Counted from the stretch's first letter, positions 9,024 through 18,150 are shown. The stretch: DNA of 64,000 nucleotides from Peribacillus acanthi (GCF_003073175.1 NZ_QBBX01000006.1:15654-79653), one strand, 5' to 3'. The notes: a model not told the origin generated them from the sequence alone. Numbers and translations are program-made.

Positions 9024-9215
9024 ATGAAGATTGCTGAAGTTGGTAATGTAATTGAATTTAGAGATGGATTAAAGGGAGTCGTCGAAAAAGTAAACGAAAA
9101 TTCCGTTATAGTTGATTTGACTATCATGGAAAATTATCGTGATCTTGAACTTGAGCAAAAAACGGTTGTGAACCATAAGAATTACAAAATAATACAACAA
9201 TCCGTCCAAAATTAA
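9024..9215 (+). CDS. ykvS: YkvS family (DUF2187) small protein
   Basis: A 63-residue beta-rich protein (MKIAEVGNVIEFRDGLKGVVEKVN...) resembling the short KOW/SH3-like DUF2187 family, to which B. subtilis YkvS belongs. No function is established. Its place between the pts genes and ykvI matches the B. subtilis order. A promoter and a terminator bracket it, so it is monocistronic. Confidence 0.8.
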   Translation: MKIAEVGNVIEFRDGLKGVVEKVNENSVIVDLTIMENYRDLELEQKTVVNHKNYKIIQQSVQN

Positions 9216-9267
9216 TTTGCTTATTTAGAGAGTTTAGTAAACGTTTTCAAATCGTTCCATAATTTTT

Positions 9268-9290
9268 AGCCGACCTTAAGATGGTCGGCT
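9268..9290 (+). terminator. Terminator of ykvS
   Basis: A GC-rich 8-bp stem (AGCCGACC/GGTCGGCT) and 7-nt loop are followed by TTCTT, 50 bases after the ykvS stop. Confidence 0.85.
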
Positions 9291-9318
9291 TTCTTCATGC
9301 CTAATTCTTTATTTCCGT

Positions 9319-9423
9319 CTATTCTTGATCTAACTGTTTAAGTGATTTTACTTTTCCATGTGGTTTTTGATCTTGTTTACGAACAGTCCATTGACGTTCC
9401 TTTTCCTTTTTAGACTTTGACAC
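9319..9423 (-). CDS. Tiny basic protein (34 aa; DUF6254-like)
   Basis: A 34-residue, strongly basic frame starts at GTG 9423 behind a consensus ribosome-binding site (GGAGGTGAT, 5 bases upstream). The sequence (MSKSKKEKERQWTVRKQDQK, then PHGKVKSLKQLDQE) resembles a family of very short Bacillus proteins I associate with DUF6254. No function is known. Its end faces the ykvS terminator. Confidence 0.65.
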   Translation of the reverse strand: MSKSKKEKERQWTVRKQDQKPHGKVKSLKQLDQE

Positions 9424-9562
9424 AAAATCACCTCCAGATTAGTATTTTGTCCTAAACGAGAACTGTACTTCTCCCCAATTTTACCCATTTGCCTTACTTC
9501 TCTTTAAAAACCACTTTCATTTCTGATAGAATAAGCTTTGTTGTTAGGAGGGAAAATTCATT

Positions 9563-10183
9563 ATGAGTAAATTGGCCACGGACGTTCGTCTGATTGGCGG
9601 GCTCCTTTTCGCCCATATTTTGTTGTTTTTTTGTTACCAAGAAAGTCCTGTTGTTTTTTGGTATTTATATACAGCCACTTCACTATTTTTAATTAGTATT
9701 GCAATTATTTCAGAGAATATAGACGATCAATTGTCCATTGCATCCTATTTATCATTTGGTGTAATATCAGGTCTACTTTTATATGGAGTATTTTGGATTG
9801 GAAACTTTGTTGTTGAATTAGGTAACCTACGTTATTTATCAAATCAAATTGCGGAACTCTATAATGCCTATAGTCCGACAATGGCTTGGCATTTTGCACT
9901 TTTGATATTAATCATTATTCCCGGTGAAGAAATCTTTTGGAGAGGGTTTGTCCAAAAAAGATTATATCAATATTTCTCAAATCCAACTTTTATCATTCTT
10001 CTGTCTGCTGTATTTTATAGCTTGCCTCTTCTTTACGCACAAAATCTTGTACTTTTGTTAGCTGGTTTAGTATGCGGCATCATTTGGTCATCATTGTACC
10101 ACTGGAAGCGCAGTATTCCCTTGGTGATTATTTCACATCTAGTTTTTGACTTGTTATTACTGAAAATCTTACCTTTACAGTAA
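9563..10183 (+). CDS. CPBP family intramembrane glutamic endopeptidase
   Basis: A 206-residue polytopic membrane protein with about six or seven hydrophobic segments and the CPBP (Abi/CAAX) motif 1 IPGEEIFWRGF (Glu-Glu-x3-Arg) around residue 117. A later aromatic SAVFYSLP and a final HLVFDLL supply the other conserved catalytic positions. Such proteases cleave within or near the membrane; substrates are usually unknown. It precedes a lipoprotein gene on the same strand by 76 bases, but a promoter lies between them. Confidence 0.85.
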   Translation: MSKLATDVRLIGGLLFAHILLFFCYQESPVVFWYLYTATSLFLISIAIISENIDDQLSIASYLSFGVISGLLLYGVFWIGNFVVELGNLRYLSNQIAELYNAYSPTMAWHFALLILIIIPGEEIFWRGFVQKRLYQYFSNPTFIILLSAVFYSLPLLYAQNLVLLLAGLVCGIIWSSLYHWKRSIPLVIISHLVFDLLLLKILPLQ

Positions 10184-10191
10184 CTTTTTGG

Positions 10192-10219
10192 TTACAGCTT
10201 GTCCTACTTTTACTATAAT
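10192..10219 (+). promoter_or_regulatory. Promoter of the lipoprotein gene
   Basis: TTACAG (10192-10197) and a perfect TATAAT (10214-10219), with 16-bp spacing, lie 41 bases before the lipoprotein start. Confidence 0.5.
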
Positions 10220-10259
10220 AAAAATATGGCAAACAGTTTTGTAATAGGGGGACAACTGG

Positions 10260-10892
10260 ATGACGAAATGGAAATGGACTTTTGCAAGCTTGGCGATTTG
10301 TTCTTTGATACTAGCTGCATGTGGATCGAACGACGCTTCTAAAGAATCGACTGCTTCCGGTGAAACTACCTCACAAAATGAGCAAAAAAACTCGGAATCA
10401 AATGAAGCAACTGCAGAAACTGATTTAGAAAGATTACAGGAACAACCTTTGACTGTATTGGTTAATGGTAAAGAAGAAGAACAAACTGCTTCCTTACAGA
10501 ATAGTGATAATCAAGGTTATTCGATGTTTGTACTTCCAGAATACGAGTTATCCGCTGAAGAACCGTATAAGGATATTCTCTATGTGAAAGAACATGATGA
10601 TGTGTTCATGCGAATTGAGCTTTTAGAGGACACTCCTGACTTTGTACAGGAAGAAGAATACATGAAATCTCATCTTAAAGCGATAAGCACAGAAATACTT
10701 CAACCTGAGGAAGAATATTTCAAGTTTGAAAATAGTGTTTCTTACCAAGCATCCAATGAAGAAGAGACAGTAACTACTGTTTTAATTAAAGATTCTACAA
10801 ATCCAATAAAGCTAACAATCTTCACCAAACAGGGCGAAGACCATAGACAAGCTTTCTTGGAAATGGCAAAAACCATACAACGTAATCAATAG
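10260..10892 (+). CDS. Lipoprotein of unknown function
   Basis: A 210-residue lipoprotein: signal peptide and lipobox LAAC with Cys21, then a Ser/Thr/Glu/Asn-rich acidic linker (about 22-60). A folded domain (about 60-210) follows, with alternating beta-strand-like segments and many Glu residues. No family recognised. The mature part should sit on the outer face of the membrane. It has its own promoter and terminator. Confidence 0.8.
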   Translation: MTKWKWTFASLAICSLILAACGSNDASKESTASGETTSQNEQKNSESNEATAETDLERLQEQPLTVLVNGKEEEQTASLQNSDNQGYSMFVLPEYELSAEEPYKDILYVKEHDDVFMRIELLEDTPDFVQEEEYMKSHLKAISTEILQPEEEYFKFENSVSYQASNEEETVTTVLIKDSTNPIKLTIFTKQGEDHRQAFLEMAKTIQRNQ

Positions 10893-10910
10893 TCGATACG
10901 CGAGAATAGA

Positions 10911-10937
10911 AACGAGCCAACTAATTAGTGGCTCGTT
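10911..10937 (+). terminator. Terminator of the lipoprotein gene
   Basis: A 9-bp stem AACGAGCCA/TGGCTCGTT is followed by a run of T, 19 bases after the stop codon. Confidence 0.85.
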
Positions 10938-10999
10938 TTTTTGTAGCAAAGCTAAAAAAGAATATGGATTCCTTACCAAAGGTCAGTAAGATTAGATGA

Positions 11000-12046
11000 C
11001 TAAGTTATTTTTGCAGTTGAGTGATCTCGGAATAATAAAAACAGAAAAACAATACTTATGTACCCGAACAAAGGATATAAAAACGATAGAAGAATCCCAT
11101 ATTGTATTTTACTAATAAGAAAGGAAACTCCGAATATCCCTACAATAATGACACTCCCTCGAATCTTTAATATAGGTTTAAGCTGTCTTTCCAATCCAAA
11201 TGAATTTCCGATAATACTGGTGAAAATTTCACCATAAATGATAAAGATATAAATCCAATAAAACTGAGGTGCTAAGAACTTCATCACTTCAGCTGTAGGT
11301 ATCTCATAGCCTGCAACATTTGGTAAAGTGATTAAGGACAAATGGCTGCTTAATAGGATAATTGTTAGCAACAAACCTCCAAGAATCCCCCCTGCCTTTA
11401 CTATCTTTTCATCTTTTATATCATTGGCCACTGGAACAAGAACTGCTTGTGCCAACGCCAAATTAAATGCTGCATATGACAACGGCGATAACATCATTTT
11501 CCAAATAGGAATCGATTCAGGAATGGCAAAAAAATGAGACCTGTAATCTCCTTGAGAAACGCTGACAACACATAATAAAACACTAAAAAATATCATTACG
11601 GGTACGACAAAACTATTTACTGCAAACAAACCTTTTACCCCAAATGATAAAACTATAAATGAAAGAATCATCGTTAAAAATATACCTGTTGTTTTCCCAA
11701 TCCCTAGCTGTTCATCAAAAACCGCTCCTGCCCCTGAAAACATAACGGAGGTAACCCCCATCAACATAATAAAAAAAAGAAGGTTAATGAAAGAAGACAG
11801 TCTCCTTCCAAATAAATGTTCATTTAACTCTTGATATGATGCAGATTTAGTTCGAAGGGCCAACAACATCATCTTGGTACCAAAGTATATAAAAATGAAC
11901 CCTGCCACTAATACACATAACGTACCAAACAACCCGTATTTTGAAAAAAATTCAACTATTTCTTTTCCCGTCGCAAATCCCGCCCCTACTACTGTTCCAA
12001 CATAGACAGCAGCAATTTGGAAAGCTCCTGACCATCTCCCCTTCAT
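11000..12046 (-). CDS. ykvI: YkvI-like polytopic membrane protein (putative transporter)
   Basis: A 348-residue integral membrane protein with about ten hydrophobic segments. The first helix region contains GTVVGAGFATGKEIVEFF, the hallmark of the YkvI family, distantly related to APC-superfamily transporters with an unwound first helix. Substrate unknown. ATG 12046 is used because GGGGGAAG precedes it; an open frame continues further upstream but overlaps a hairpin. A terminator-like hairpin in the leader suggests attenuation. Confidence 0.8.
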   Translation of the reverse strand: MKGRWSGAFQIAAVYVGTVVGAGFATGKEIVEFFSKYGLFGTLCVLVAGFIFIYFGTKMMLLALRTKSASYQELNEHLFGRRLSSFINLLFFIMLMGVTSVMFSGAGAVFDEQLGIGKTTGIFLTMILSFIVLSFGVKGLFAVNSFVVPVMIFFSVLLCVVSVSQGDYRSHFFAIPESIPIWKMMLSPLSYAAFNLALAQAVLVPVANDIKDEKIVKAGGILGGLLLTIILLSSHLSLITLPNVAGYEIPTAEVMKFLAPQFYWIYIFIIYGEIFTSIIGNSFGLERQLKPILKIRGSVIIVGIFGVSFLISKIQYGILLSFLYPLFGYISIVFLFLLFRDHSTAKIT

Positions 12047-12088
12047 GTCCACTTCCCCCTTCACATCATGTATATGAACCTCATATAG

Positions 12089-12115
12089 AAAAAAGACAAG
12101 CAAAACTTGTCTTTT
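12089..12115 (-). promoter_or_regulatory. Terminator-like hairpin in the ykvI leader
   Basis: A perfect 10-bp stem AAAAGACAAG/CTTGTCTTTT with a 5-nt loop is followed on the minus strand by an uninterrupted run of six T. It lies about 45 bases upstream of the ykvI start. The nearest gene in the other direction is divergent, so on this strand it can only act on ykvI itself. No known ligand-binding aptamer was recognised. Confidence 0.5.
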
Positions 12116-12204
12116 CGTAAATTACCTGCCATATAATAACTGACTGCCTAATACTTGAAACCATGGTAAAATAATGGGGAATGAATTGAAAGGTAGTTAT
12201 CATT

Positions 12205-13791
12205 ATGCAAATGGAATTGATTAGTCATCGTAATGTTATATTAGTAAAACTACTTACTGTAATTTTGTTTGTAGATACAGTATTTTACATCCTAATCGAA
12301 AAAGATTTGGCTATCATTTGGCCACCATATGGTTACCTATTATTAGGACTAATTTGGGTTTGTGTAATATCCAATCTGAATCCTAAGGTTGTAATGTATA
12401 TCATCGTATCTTCACTATTGGGTTTTACTTTTTACTTAACCATCACCCAACCTTTTTTCAGTAATTTTATTTTTATGATTTTCGCCATAATTGTCTCAAC
12501 TTTTTATCAACAGAAGACGATTTTAATTTATGCAACGGTAGCATCCATCAGTTTACAAATTATTGCTGCTCTTTTTGTGGGACCAAGTATGATGGTGCGC
12601 TCAGATATTTATGAGATACCGTTTTTTATATTGTTTTCAATTTTCACTTTCCTGACCCTTTTATATATGGTGACTCACTCCAATCACCTTTGGGAGAAAA
12701 ATGAGAGACACGTTACTAAAACGAAGGCTGATTTGCACTCGACAAAATCTCTATATGAATCAATATTTGCCTATTCCCGAGATCCAATAGCCGTCTTATC
12801 TGTAACAGGAAAGGTCCTAGAATTCAATGAAGCTTTTAGCAAACTTTATGACATGAAAAATCGTCCAAAAGATCAAATTTCGCTTTATTCAATCTTTCCA
12901 GAACATCAGCTTGAAATAGATTCCTACCTTTCATCCGTCTTGGATGGAGAAAGTGTCTTAGGAAAAGAACTGAAAACAATCGATAGTAAAAATGATCTTA
13001 TAATTGGGGAGGCGACCATTTCTCCTATTTATGATTCTAACAATACCATCATTACTATATCGCTAATTATCAGAGACGTAACTGAACGGAGAAAGCTAGA
13101 TGTATACATTTCAAACTCTGAAAAATTAAAGGTAACTGGAGAAATTGCAGCTGGAGTGGCACACGAGATTCGTAATCCTTTACAAGTCATTAGTGGGTTT
13201 ATACAAATGTTAAACGAAGAGGATTCTAAACATTCCACCTATTATTCCTTAATATTGTCAGAAATCAAAAGAATGAACAGTATCATTAGTGAATTTTTAA
13301 TTCTGTCTAAACCACATGTATCTAATTTTAGTATTCAAAAAATCAGGAAGATACTTGAGGAAGTCATTGTCCTATTTGAACAAGACGCACAATACAAGAA
13401 TATTGAAATAGTAAGGCAGTACACGGACTTCGATCTTGAAATATTATGTGAAGTAAACCAGTTAAAACAGGTTTTCATCAACTTAGTCAAAAATTCAATC
13501 GAGGCAATACCAGATGGTGGCTACATAAAGTTTCAAGTCTCAAGAGTAGATGAAAATAAATTGAAGTTCGTAGTTTCGGACAATGGAGTTGGAATACCTG
13601 AAGAGATAATGCGTGATATTGGTAAACCATTCTTCACAACAAAAGATACTGGAACCGGTCTTGGTTTAATGATTACTGAACGAATCATTGAACAGCATCA
13701 AGGCACTTTAACCATTTCTAGCACCTCAGGTAAAGGAACAACAGTTGAAATCATCCTCCCCATTAGCCCTTCAAGTATTGCTTATGGTTAA
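12205..13791 (+). CDS. Membrane sensor histidine kinase (six TM, PAS, HisKA, HATPase)
   Basis: A 528-residue sporulation-type sensor kinase. Six transmembrane helices (about residues 10-170) precede a PAS domain (about 180-290). A HisKA domain follows with the phospho-acceptor His in AGVAHEIRNPLQVISGF (about 318), then HATPase_c with N, G1 and G2 boxes (VKNSIEAIP, DNGVGIP, GTGLGLMI). No response regulator is adjacent, as for orphan KinA-E kinases that feed Spo0F in Bacillus; that link is inference. It is near where B. subtilis has kinD, but the six-TM input resembles KinB more than KinD. Confidence 0.88.
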   Translation: MQMELISHRNVILVKLLTVILFVDTVFYILIEKDLAIIWPPYGYLLLGLIWVCVISNLNPKVVMYIIVSSLLGFTFYLTITQPFFSNFIFMIFAIIVSTFYQQKTILIYATVASISLQIIAALFVGPSMMVRSDIYEIPFFILFSIFTFLTLLYMVTHSNHLWEKNERHVTKTKADLHSTKSLYESIFAYSRDPIAVLSVTGKVLEFNEAFSKLYDMKNRPKDQISLYSIFPEHQLEIDSYLSSVLDGESVLGKELKTIDSKNDLIIGEATISPIYDSNNTIITISLIIRDVTERRKLDVYISNSEKLKVTGEIAAGVAHEIRNPLQVISGFIQMLNEEDSKHSTYYSLILSEIKRMNSIISEFLILSKPHVSNFSIQKIRKILEEVIVLFEQDAQYKNIEIVRQYTDFDLEILCEVNQLKQVFINLVKNSIEAIPDGGYIKFQVSRVDENKLKFVVSDNGVGIPEEIMRDIGKPFFTTKDTGTGLGLMITERIIEQHQGTLTISSTSGKGTTVEIILPISPSSIAYG

Positions 13792-13796
13792 AAGTA

Positions 13797-13842
13797 GTAA
13801 TGGGAAAGGCTGGATTTTTAGTAATCCAGCCTTTCCCATTAC
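13797..13842. terminator. Very strong bidirectional terminator
   Basis: A perfect 20-bp stem (13797-13816 with 13823-13842) and 6-nt loop sit between convergent genes. The right arm overlaps the stop codon of the hydrolase gene, so that mRNA ends immediately after translation stops. Confidence 0.85.
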
Positions 13843-14783
13843 ATTTTTCTAGCAATCAACCATTCTTCCATTTGTGAAACGAATTCAGGCGCCAAAGGAG
13901 CATGCATTTTATTTTTAAAGGATTTTATTAGGCTAAGAAACTTTACTTCTTCTTCGTGTATTTTAAGATCATGGCCCATGTCATGTATCGTATGAATAGA
14001 AACATCTCCCTTAACCCAATCGCGAAGATTTTCCATTTTTTCCGCTCTAGTTTGTAAATCTTTCGTTCCACCTAAAGCTAATACCGAACATGTTACTTTT
14101 TCCAAGTCTTTAATTACGTTATATCCGAATGCTTCTCTTATATATTTTACGGGCATTTTTTTACCATCAATCCGAAGTGAGTTATTCTGTGACTCCATAA
14201 TTTTTGCCATTACCTTTTTGTCCTTTTTAATGGCTTTATCAACGAGCTTGAACGTTCTGACAAGCCATCCTAAGATCCCTTTGTTTTCCATCAACTCTTT
14301 GTAAGTCATTTGTTTTTGGTGGTTTGTTGAACTTTCCATAGTCTCTCCCCCACCAGACACTAATATAATGCCAGCCGCTTGTTGCTTTAGACTGACCGCA
14401 GGACATATAAAGCTTCCTTCACTATGTCCAAATAAGAAAATCTTAGTAGGGTCTACTTCTGGGTGCTCCTTTAAGAACTGGAATGCAACATCAGCATCTT
14501 CCACTAAATCCAAGAATCCTGTTGTTAAAGGTTCCCCACCGCTCTTTCCAGCTCCCCTTTTATCGTATCTTAAAGAGGCAAATCCCATTCTTGCAAATTC
14601 CTCTGCTATTTTTTGATATAAATTACCTACTAGCTTCATTTTTATGTTATTTCCATCTCGGTCATTATTTCCTGAACCTGGTAATATTAATATCACTGGA
14701 TATTGCTCCTGCTTGATATCTGGAAATGATAAAGTTCCTTTTAGACATACGGATGAATGAATTTCAACTTCTATATTTCTCAT
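13839..14783 (-). CDS. Alpha/beta hydrolase
   Basis: A 314-residue serine hydrolase of the alpha/beta fold. The oxyanion region LPGSGNNDRDG is near residue 35, the nucleophile elbow GHSEGS near 120, and the late His in MGHDLKIHE. No signal peptide. It resembles the family of generic esterases and peptidase-like hydrolases (DUF1749/Hydrolase_4 type). Substrate unknown. It is divergent from the RND exporter. Confidence 0.85.
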   Translation of the reverse strand: MRNIEVEIHSSVCLKGTLSFPDIKQEQYPVILILPGSGNNDRDGNNIKMKLVGNLYQKIAEEFARMGFASLRYDKRGAGKSGGEPLTTGFLDLVEDADVAFQFLKEHPEVDPTKIFLFGHSEGSFICPAVSLKQQAAGIILVSGGGETMESSTNHQKQMTYKELMENKGILGWLVRTFKLVDKAIKKDKKVMAKIMESQNNSLRIDGKKMPVKYIREAFGYNVIKDLEKVTCSVLALGGTKDLQTRAEKMENLRDWVKGDVSIHTIHDMGHDLKIHEEEVKFLSLIKSFKNKMHAPLAPEFVSQMEEWLIARKM

Positions 14784-14909
14784 AACGCCTACTCCCTTTC
14801 ATTGCTTATAAGTACCCATTAAACGATTGAAGTTGAAAAAAGTTCAGGTAAAAAATAAATTTTCTAGGTGATTTTACTTTTATTAAAACATTCTACACCT
14901 ATACAAAAG

Positions 14910-14926
14910 TTATACATAGTGTATAA
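14910..14926. promoter_or_regulatory. Inverted repeat overlapping the swrC -10 region (candidate operator)
   Basis: TTATACA (14910-14916), a 3-base spacer, and its exact complement TGTATAA (14920-14926) form a dyad. It overlaps a TATAAT (14922-14927) 47 bases upstream of the RND exporter start. The geometry suits a TetR, MarR or MerR-type repressor. No such gene is adjacent. Confidence 0.45.
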
Positions 14927-14973
14927 TAATTACTATCCAAATAAAAAAAATTAAAAGTGAGGGATGTCGGAAA

Positions 14974-17900
14974 ATGAACTTTTTAACTAAGTTTAGTTTA
15001 AAAAATGCTGTAGCAGTGTTTATTATTTCTTTCCTGTTAATATTAGGAGGGTTATTTTCTTTTTCTCAATTGAAAGTGGATTTACTTCCGAATATTGAAT
15101 TTCCACAACTCTCTATAGAAGTTATATATCCTGGAGCTTCACCACAGGATATCAATGAAAACGTTACTTCTAAATTAGAAGATCGATTAAAAGGAATAGA
15201 TGGAGTCAAAAAAATTCAAAGTTCCTCGTTTGAAAGCATTTCTATTATTAATCTGGAGTTTCCTTTCAGTAGCAATATGGATGATGCCGAACAGCTTGCT
15301 AGTAATATTATTAAAGAAGCTAATTTACCTGAAAATGTTCAAACAAAAATTAATCGTTTTTCGTTTGGAACATTCCCTATTTACAATATCTCCTTATTTT
15401 CAAAAGAAGGATCAGATTTACAGGGGATTGTAGAAGATACAATAGTGCCAGAGATTAATAAGATTCCAGGAGTAAACAGCGTTTCAGTCGGTGGAATGGA
15501 AGAAGAACTACTTCAAATTACTGTGGATTCTGTTAAAAGTTCACAATATGGCATTTCATTATCACAAATTAAAGATGAAATAAATGGGAAAAACCTCTCT
15601 TTCCCTGCTGGTAATATTTCAGACAATCAATTGGAAGTTCCAGTAAGGGTTCAGGAAAAGGTAGACACCATCGAGAAACTGAAGAATATTTCAATAAAAT
15701 CGTCGTTTATCCCTAACAGTCCCTCAATTAAGTTAGGAGACCTTGCTACTGTTGAAGAGGTTACAGAAAAAGAGGAATTTACACGATTTAACATGAAGGA
15801 TTCCTTATCAATGGCCATCACGAAAAAGCAAGATGCCAATACAGTAGAGGTAGCAGAAAAAGTTCGTGAGGTCTTGGATTCTCATAAGGAAGAACTAGAT
15901 TATGCAATTGGATTTGATTCTGCAGCTGGGATTGAACAATCAATTGAAACACTAATTAAAGAAGGATTGTTAGGAGCATTATTTGCATCTGTAGCGGTAT
16001 TAGTATTTTTACGTAATTTCCGTGCAACCATCATTGCCATAATTTCTATCCCGTTGTCTTTACTCGTTTCCTCTATTTTTCTTGCACAGTTAGATATATC
16101 ACTTAACATTATGACACTTGGTGGAATGGCTGTTGCAGTTGGACGTGTGGTAGATGATAGTATCGTTGTTATTGAGAATATCTTTAGAAGAGTTCGTAAA
16201 TCCAATAATACGATGAATGACCGGATTATTTTAGATTCAACGCAAGAAATCCTTAAAGCTATCACGTCTTCTACGATTACGACAGTCGTTGTTTTCTTAC
16301 CGTTAGGATTTGTTGGAGGTATTACGGGTGAATTTTTCCTTCCTTTTGCCTTAACGATTGTATTCTCTTTGTTAACTTCTTTACTCGTTTCCGTTACCAT
16401 TGTTCCAATCTTGGCAAAATTTTCGTTTAAACATGTACCAAAAGAAGAAAAAGAAGGACGATTACAGAAAGCCTATGGAAAAAGCATTGCTTGGTCGTTG
16501 AATCATAAAGGTTTAATTATCTTCCTTTCCATACTTACTTTACTTGGTTCGTCATTCTTAGTAACTAAGTTAGGTTTTACTTTTATTCCGAATGAAGAAC
16601 AAAAAACATTAGTAGCAAGTATGCAGCTCCCTTCTTCTACTTCATTAGAACGAACGAATGAACTCTCTCTTGAAATAGAGAAAATGTTCGCTGATCAAGA
16701 GGAAATTAAAGAAGTAACGGCCGGTATTGGCAGCCGTGATTTTTCTACAGGTTTAAAACGTAAAAACCAAGCAAGTTATTTTATTAACCTAACTGAAAAT
16801 GTGGATGTAACTGCGTTTATCAAGAGTTTGGAAAAATCAATGGAAGAGATTGTCTTAAATGCTGAACCTGAGACAAAAATAGGAATCCAGGAATTATCTA
16901 CTGGTGGACCTCCTTCTAACAATAATGTAAACATTAACCTTTATTCTAATAATCTAGATGATTTACAGAAAAGTGCATCGGAAGTAGAAACTTATTTAAA
17001 TAAACAAAAAGATTTAAAGTATGTTTCTAATAACTTCTCTGAAAAACAAAAACAAATTGTTGTGGATATTGATTCTACAAAGGCTGACGAGTTAGGGCTT
17101 TCCGGATTTCAAATCTTAGGTACGATATCTGACCAAACAAAACCAATGACAGTTGGCTCTATGGTGCTAGGTAAAATCGATCGAAATGTCATCTTGTCAT
17201 ATGATCAAGATTCACCTAACCTTGAAAAACTTCAGAAATTAAAGATTTTCACTGCCAAGGGACCTGTTTTATTAGAGGATGTTGCCGACATTAAGGAAAT
17301 TGATGAATTTACATCTTTACAAAAGCTAGACGGCAAAATTTTTGCACAAGTCTCTGCTCAAGTTACATCGAACAATGTTGCAGCGGTGACAAAGGACGTC
17401 ATTGGTGGAGTCGAGAAAAACATCCAGTTACCAGATACTGTTAGCTTTGAAGGTGGTGGCGGAAGTGACGAAACGACCGAGACCTTTAAAGCACTTGGAT
17501 TAGCAATGGTTATCGCCATTGGCCTTGTTTATATCACTATGTTGATAACATTTGGTAAAGCAAGAATTCCATTTATTATTCTTTCATCTTTAATCTTTGT
17601 TCCGATAGGTTCCTTCCTTGGACTATACTTGGCTAACGAACCTATGTCTGTAAGTGTTATGATTGGACTATTAATGTTAATAGGAATTGTTACAACTAAT
17701 GCAATCGTTCTTGTTGACCGAATTGGACAGAATCGTGAAGAAAAAGGTATGTCTGTACGAGAGGCGTTAATTGAAGCAGGAAAAACACGTTTACGTCCTA
17801 TTCTGATGACTGCTTTCGCTACCATTGCTGCTTTAATTCCATTAGCATTAACTACCTCTTCTGGTAACCTAATATCTAAAGGACTTGCAATTACGGTTAT

Positions 17901-18009
17901 CGGTGGATTAACATCGTCAACGTTGCTAACATTAATCTTAATTCCTGTAATCTATGAATTATTCTTCTATCGTGCTGTAAAAAGGGAGAAAATAAAGGAA
18001 ACTGTATAG
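14974..18009 (+). CDS. swrC: RND superfamily exporter, SwrC/AcrB-like
   Basis: A 1011-residue RND efflux pump of the HAE-1/HAE-2 type, similar in size to B. subtilis SwrC (YerP), which exports surfactin and contributes to swarming. There is one N-terminal TM helix, then a large extracytoplasmic loop (about 35-320), a TM cluster with the proton-relay motif GRVVDDSIVVIEN (about 388-400), a second loop and a second TM cluster, the usual internal duplication. No membrane fusion protein is adjacent, as expected in Gram-positives. Its stop codon touches the insertion site of a mobile element. Symbol by analogy. Confidence 0.85.
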   Translation: MNFLTKFSLKNAVAVFIISFLLILGGLFSFSQLKVDLLPNIEFPQLSIEVIYPGASPQDINENVTSKLEDRLKGIDGVKKIQSSSFESISIINLEFPFSSNMDDAEQLASNIIKEANLPENVQTKINRFSFGTFPIYNISLFSKEGSDLQGIVEDTIVPEINKIPGVNSVSVGGMEEELLQITVDSVKSSQYGISLSQIKDEINGKNLSFPAGNISDNQLEVPVRVQEKVDTIEKLKNISIKSSFIPNSPSIKLGDLATVEEVTEKEEFTRFNMKDSLSMAITKKQDANTVEVAEKVREVLDSHKEELDYAIGFDSAAGIEQSIETLIKEGLLGALFASVAVLVFLRNFRATIIAIISIPLSLLVSSIFLAQLDISLNIMTLGGMAVAVGRVVDDSIVVIENIFRRVRKSNNTMNDRIILDSTQEILKAITSSTITTVVVFLPLGFVGGITGEFFLPFALTIVFSLLTSLLVSVTIVPILAKFSFKHVPKEEKEGRLQKAYGKSIAWSLNHKGLIIFLSILTLLGSSFLVTKLGFTFIPNEEQKTLVASMQLPSSTSLERTNELSLEIEKMFADQEEIKEVTAGIGSRDFSTGLKRKNQASYFINLTENVDVTAFIKSLEKSMEEIVLNAEPETKIGIQELSTGGPPSNNNVNINLYSNNLDDLQKSASEVETYLNKQKDLKYVSNNFSEKQKQIVVDIDSTKADELGLSGFQILGTISDQTKPMTVGSMVLGKIDRNVILSYDQDSPNLEKLQKLKIFTAKGPVLLEDVADIKEIDEFTSLQKLDGKIFAQVSAQVTSNNVAAVTKDVIGGVEKNIQLPDTVSFEGGGGSDETTETFKALGLAMVIAIGLVYITMLITFGKARIPFIILSSLIFVPIGSFLGLYLANEPMSVSVMIGLLMLIGIVTTNAIVLVDRIGQNREEKGMSVREALIEAGKTRLRPILMTAFATIAALIPLALTTSSGNLISKGLAITVIGGLTSSTLLTLILIPVIYELFFYRAVKREKIKETV

Positions 18010-18016
18010 TTTTAGT
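18006..18016 (+). repeat. Left copy of 11-bp target site duplication
   Basis: ATAGTTTTAGT, which includes the swrC stop codon TAG, is repeated exactly at 18611-18621 on the other side of the element. Confidence 0.75.
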
Positions 18017-18043
18017 AACGGGTTCTCTTTTGAGGTGCAAAAT
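18017..18043 (+). repeat. Left terminal inverted repeat
   Basis: A 27-bp end beginning AACGGGTTCTCTTTTG and ending GCAAAAT. Its reverse complement matches 18584-18610 except for a swapped AG/GA pair. Confidence 0.8.
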
Positions 18044-18070
18044 CGTAAATAACAGTACAAATAACGTAGT

Positions 18071-18110
18071 AAAAAGCATGGTGATTAGCAATTTAATCAT
18101 CATGCTTTTT
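18071..18110. repeat. Left subterminal hairpin of the element
   Basis: Arms of 17 bases with one G.T pair and a 6-nt loop start AAAAAGCATG and end CATGCTTTTT. It resembles a bidirectional terminator and probably takes over termination for swrC. Confidence 0.65.
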
Positions 18111-18150
18111 TGCCTCCGAGTATTCTCCGTCCTACCCGATCAGATAAATA

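Noticed and set aside
12047-12103. 19-residue upstream extension of YkvI
   Set aside because: It would overlap the leader hairpin, and ATG 12046 has GGGGGAAG at suitable spacing.
15900-16400. 166-codon frame on the minus strand inside swrC
   Set aside because: Antisense to a strongly conserved RND membrane domain; biased composition and no start signal.
17897-18103. 68-codon minus-strand frame crossing the element's left end into swrC
   Set aside because: It spans the insertion boundary, so it did not evolve as a gene; no ribosome-binding site.
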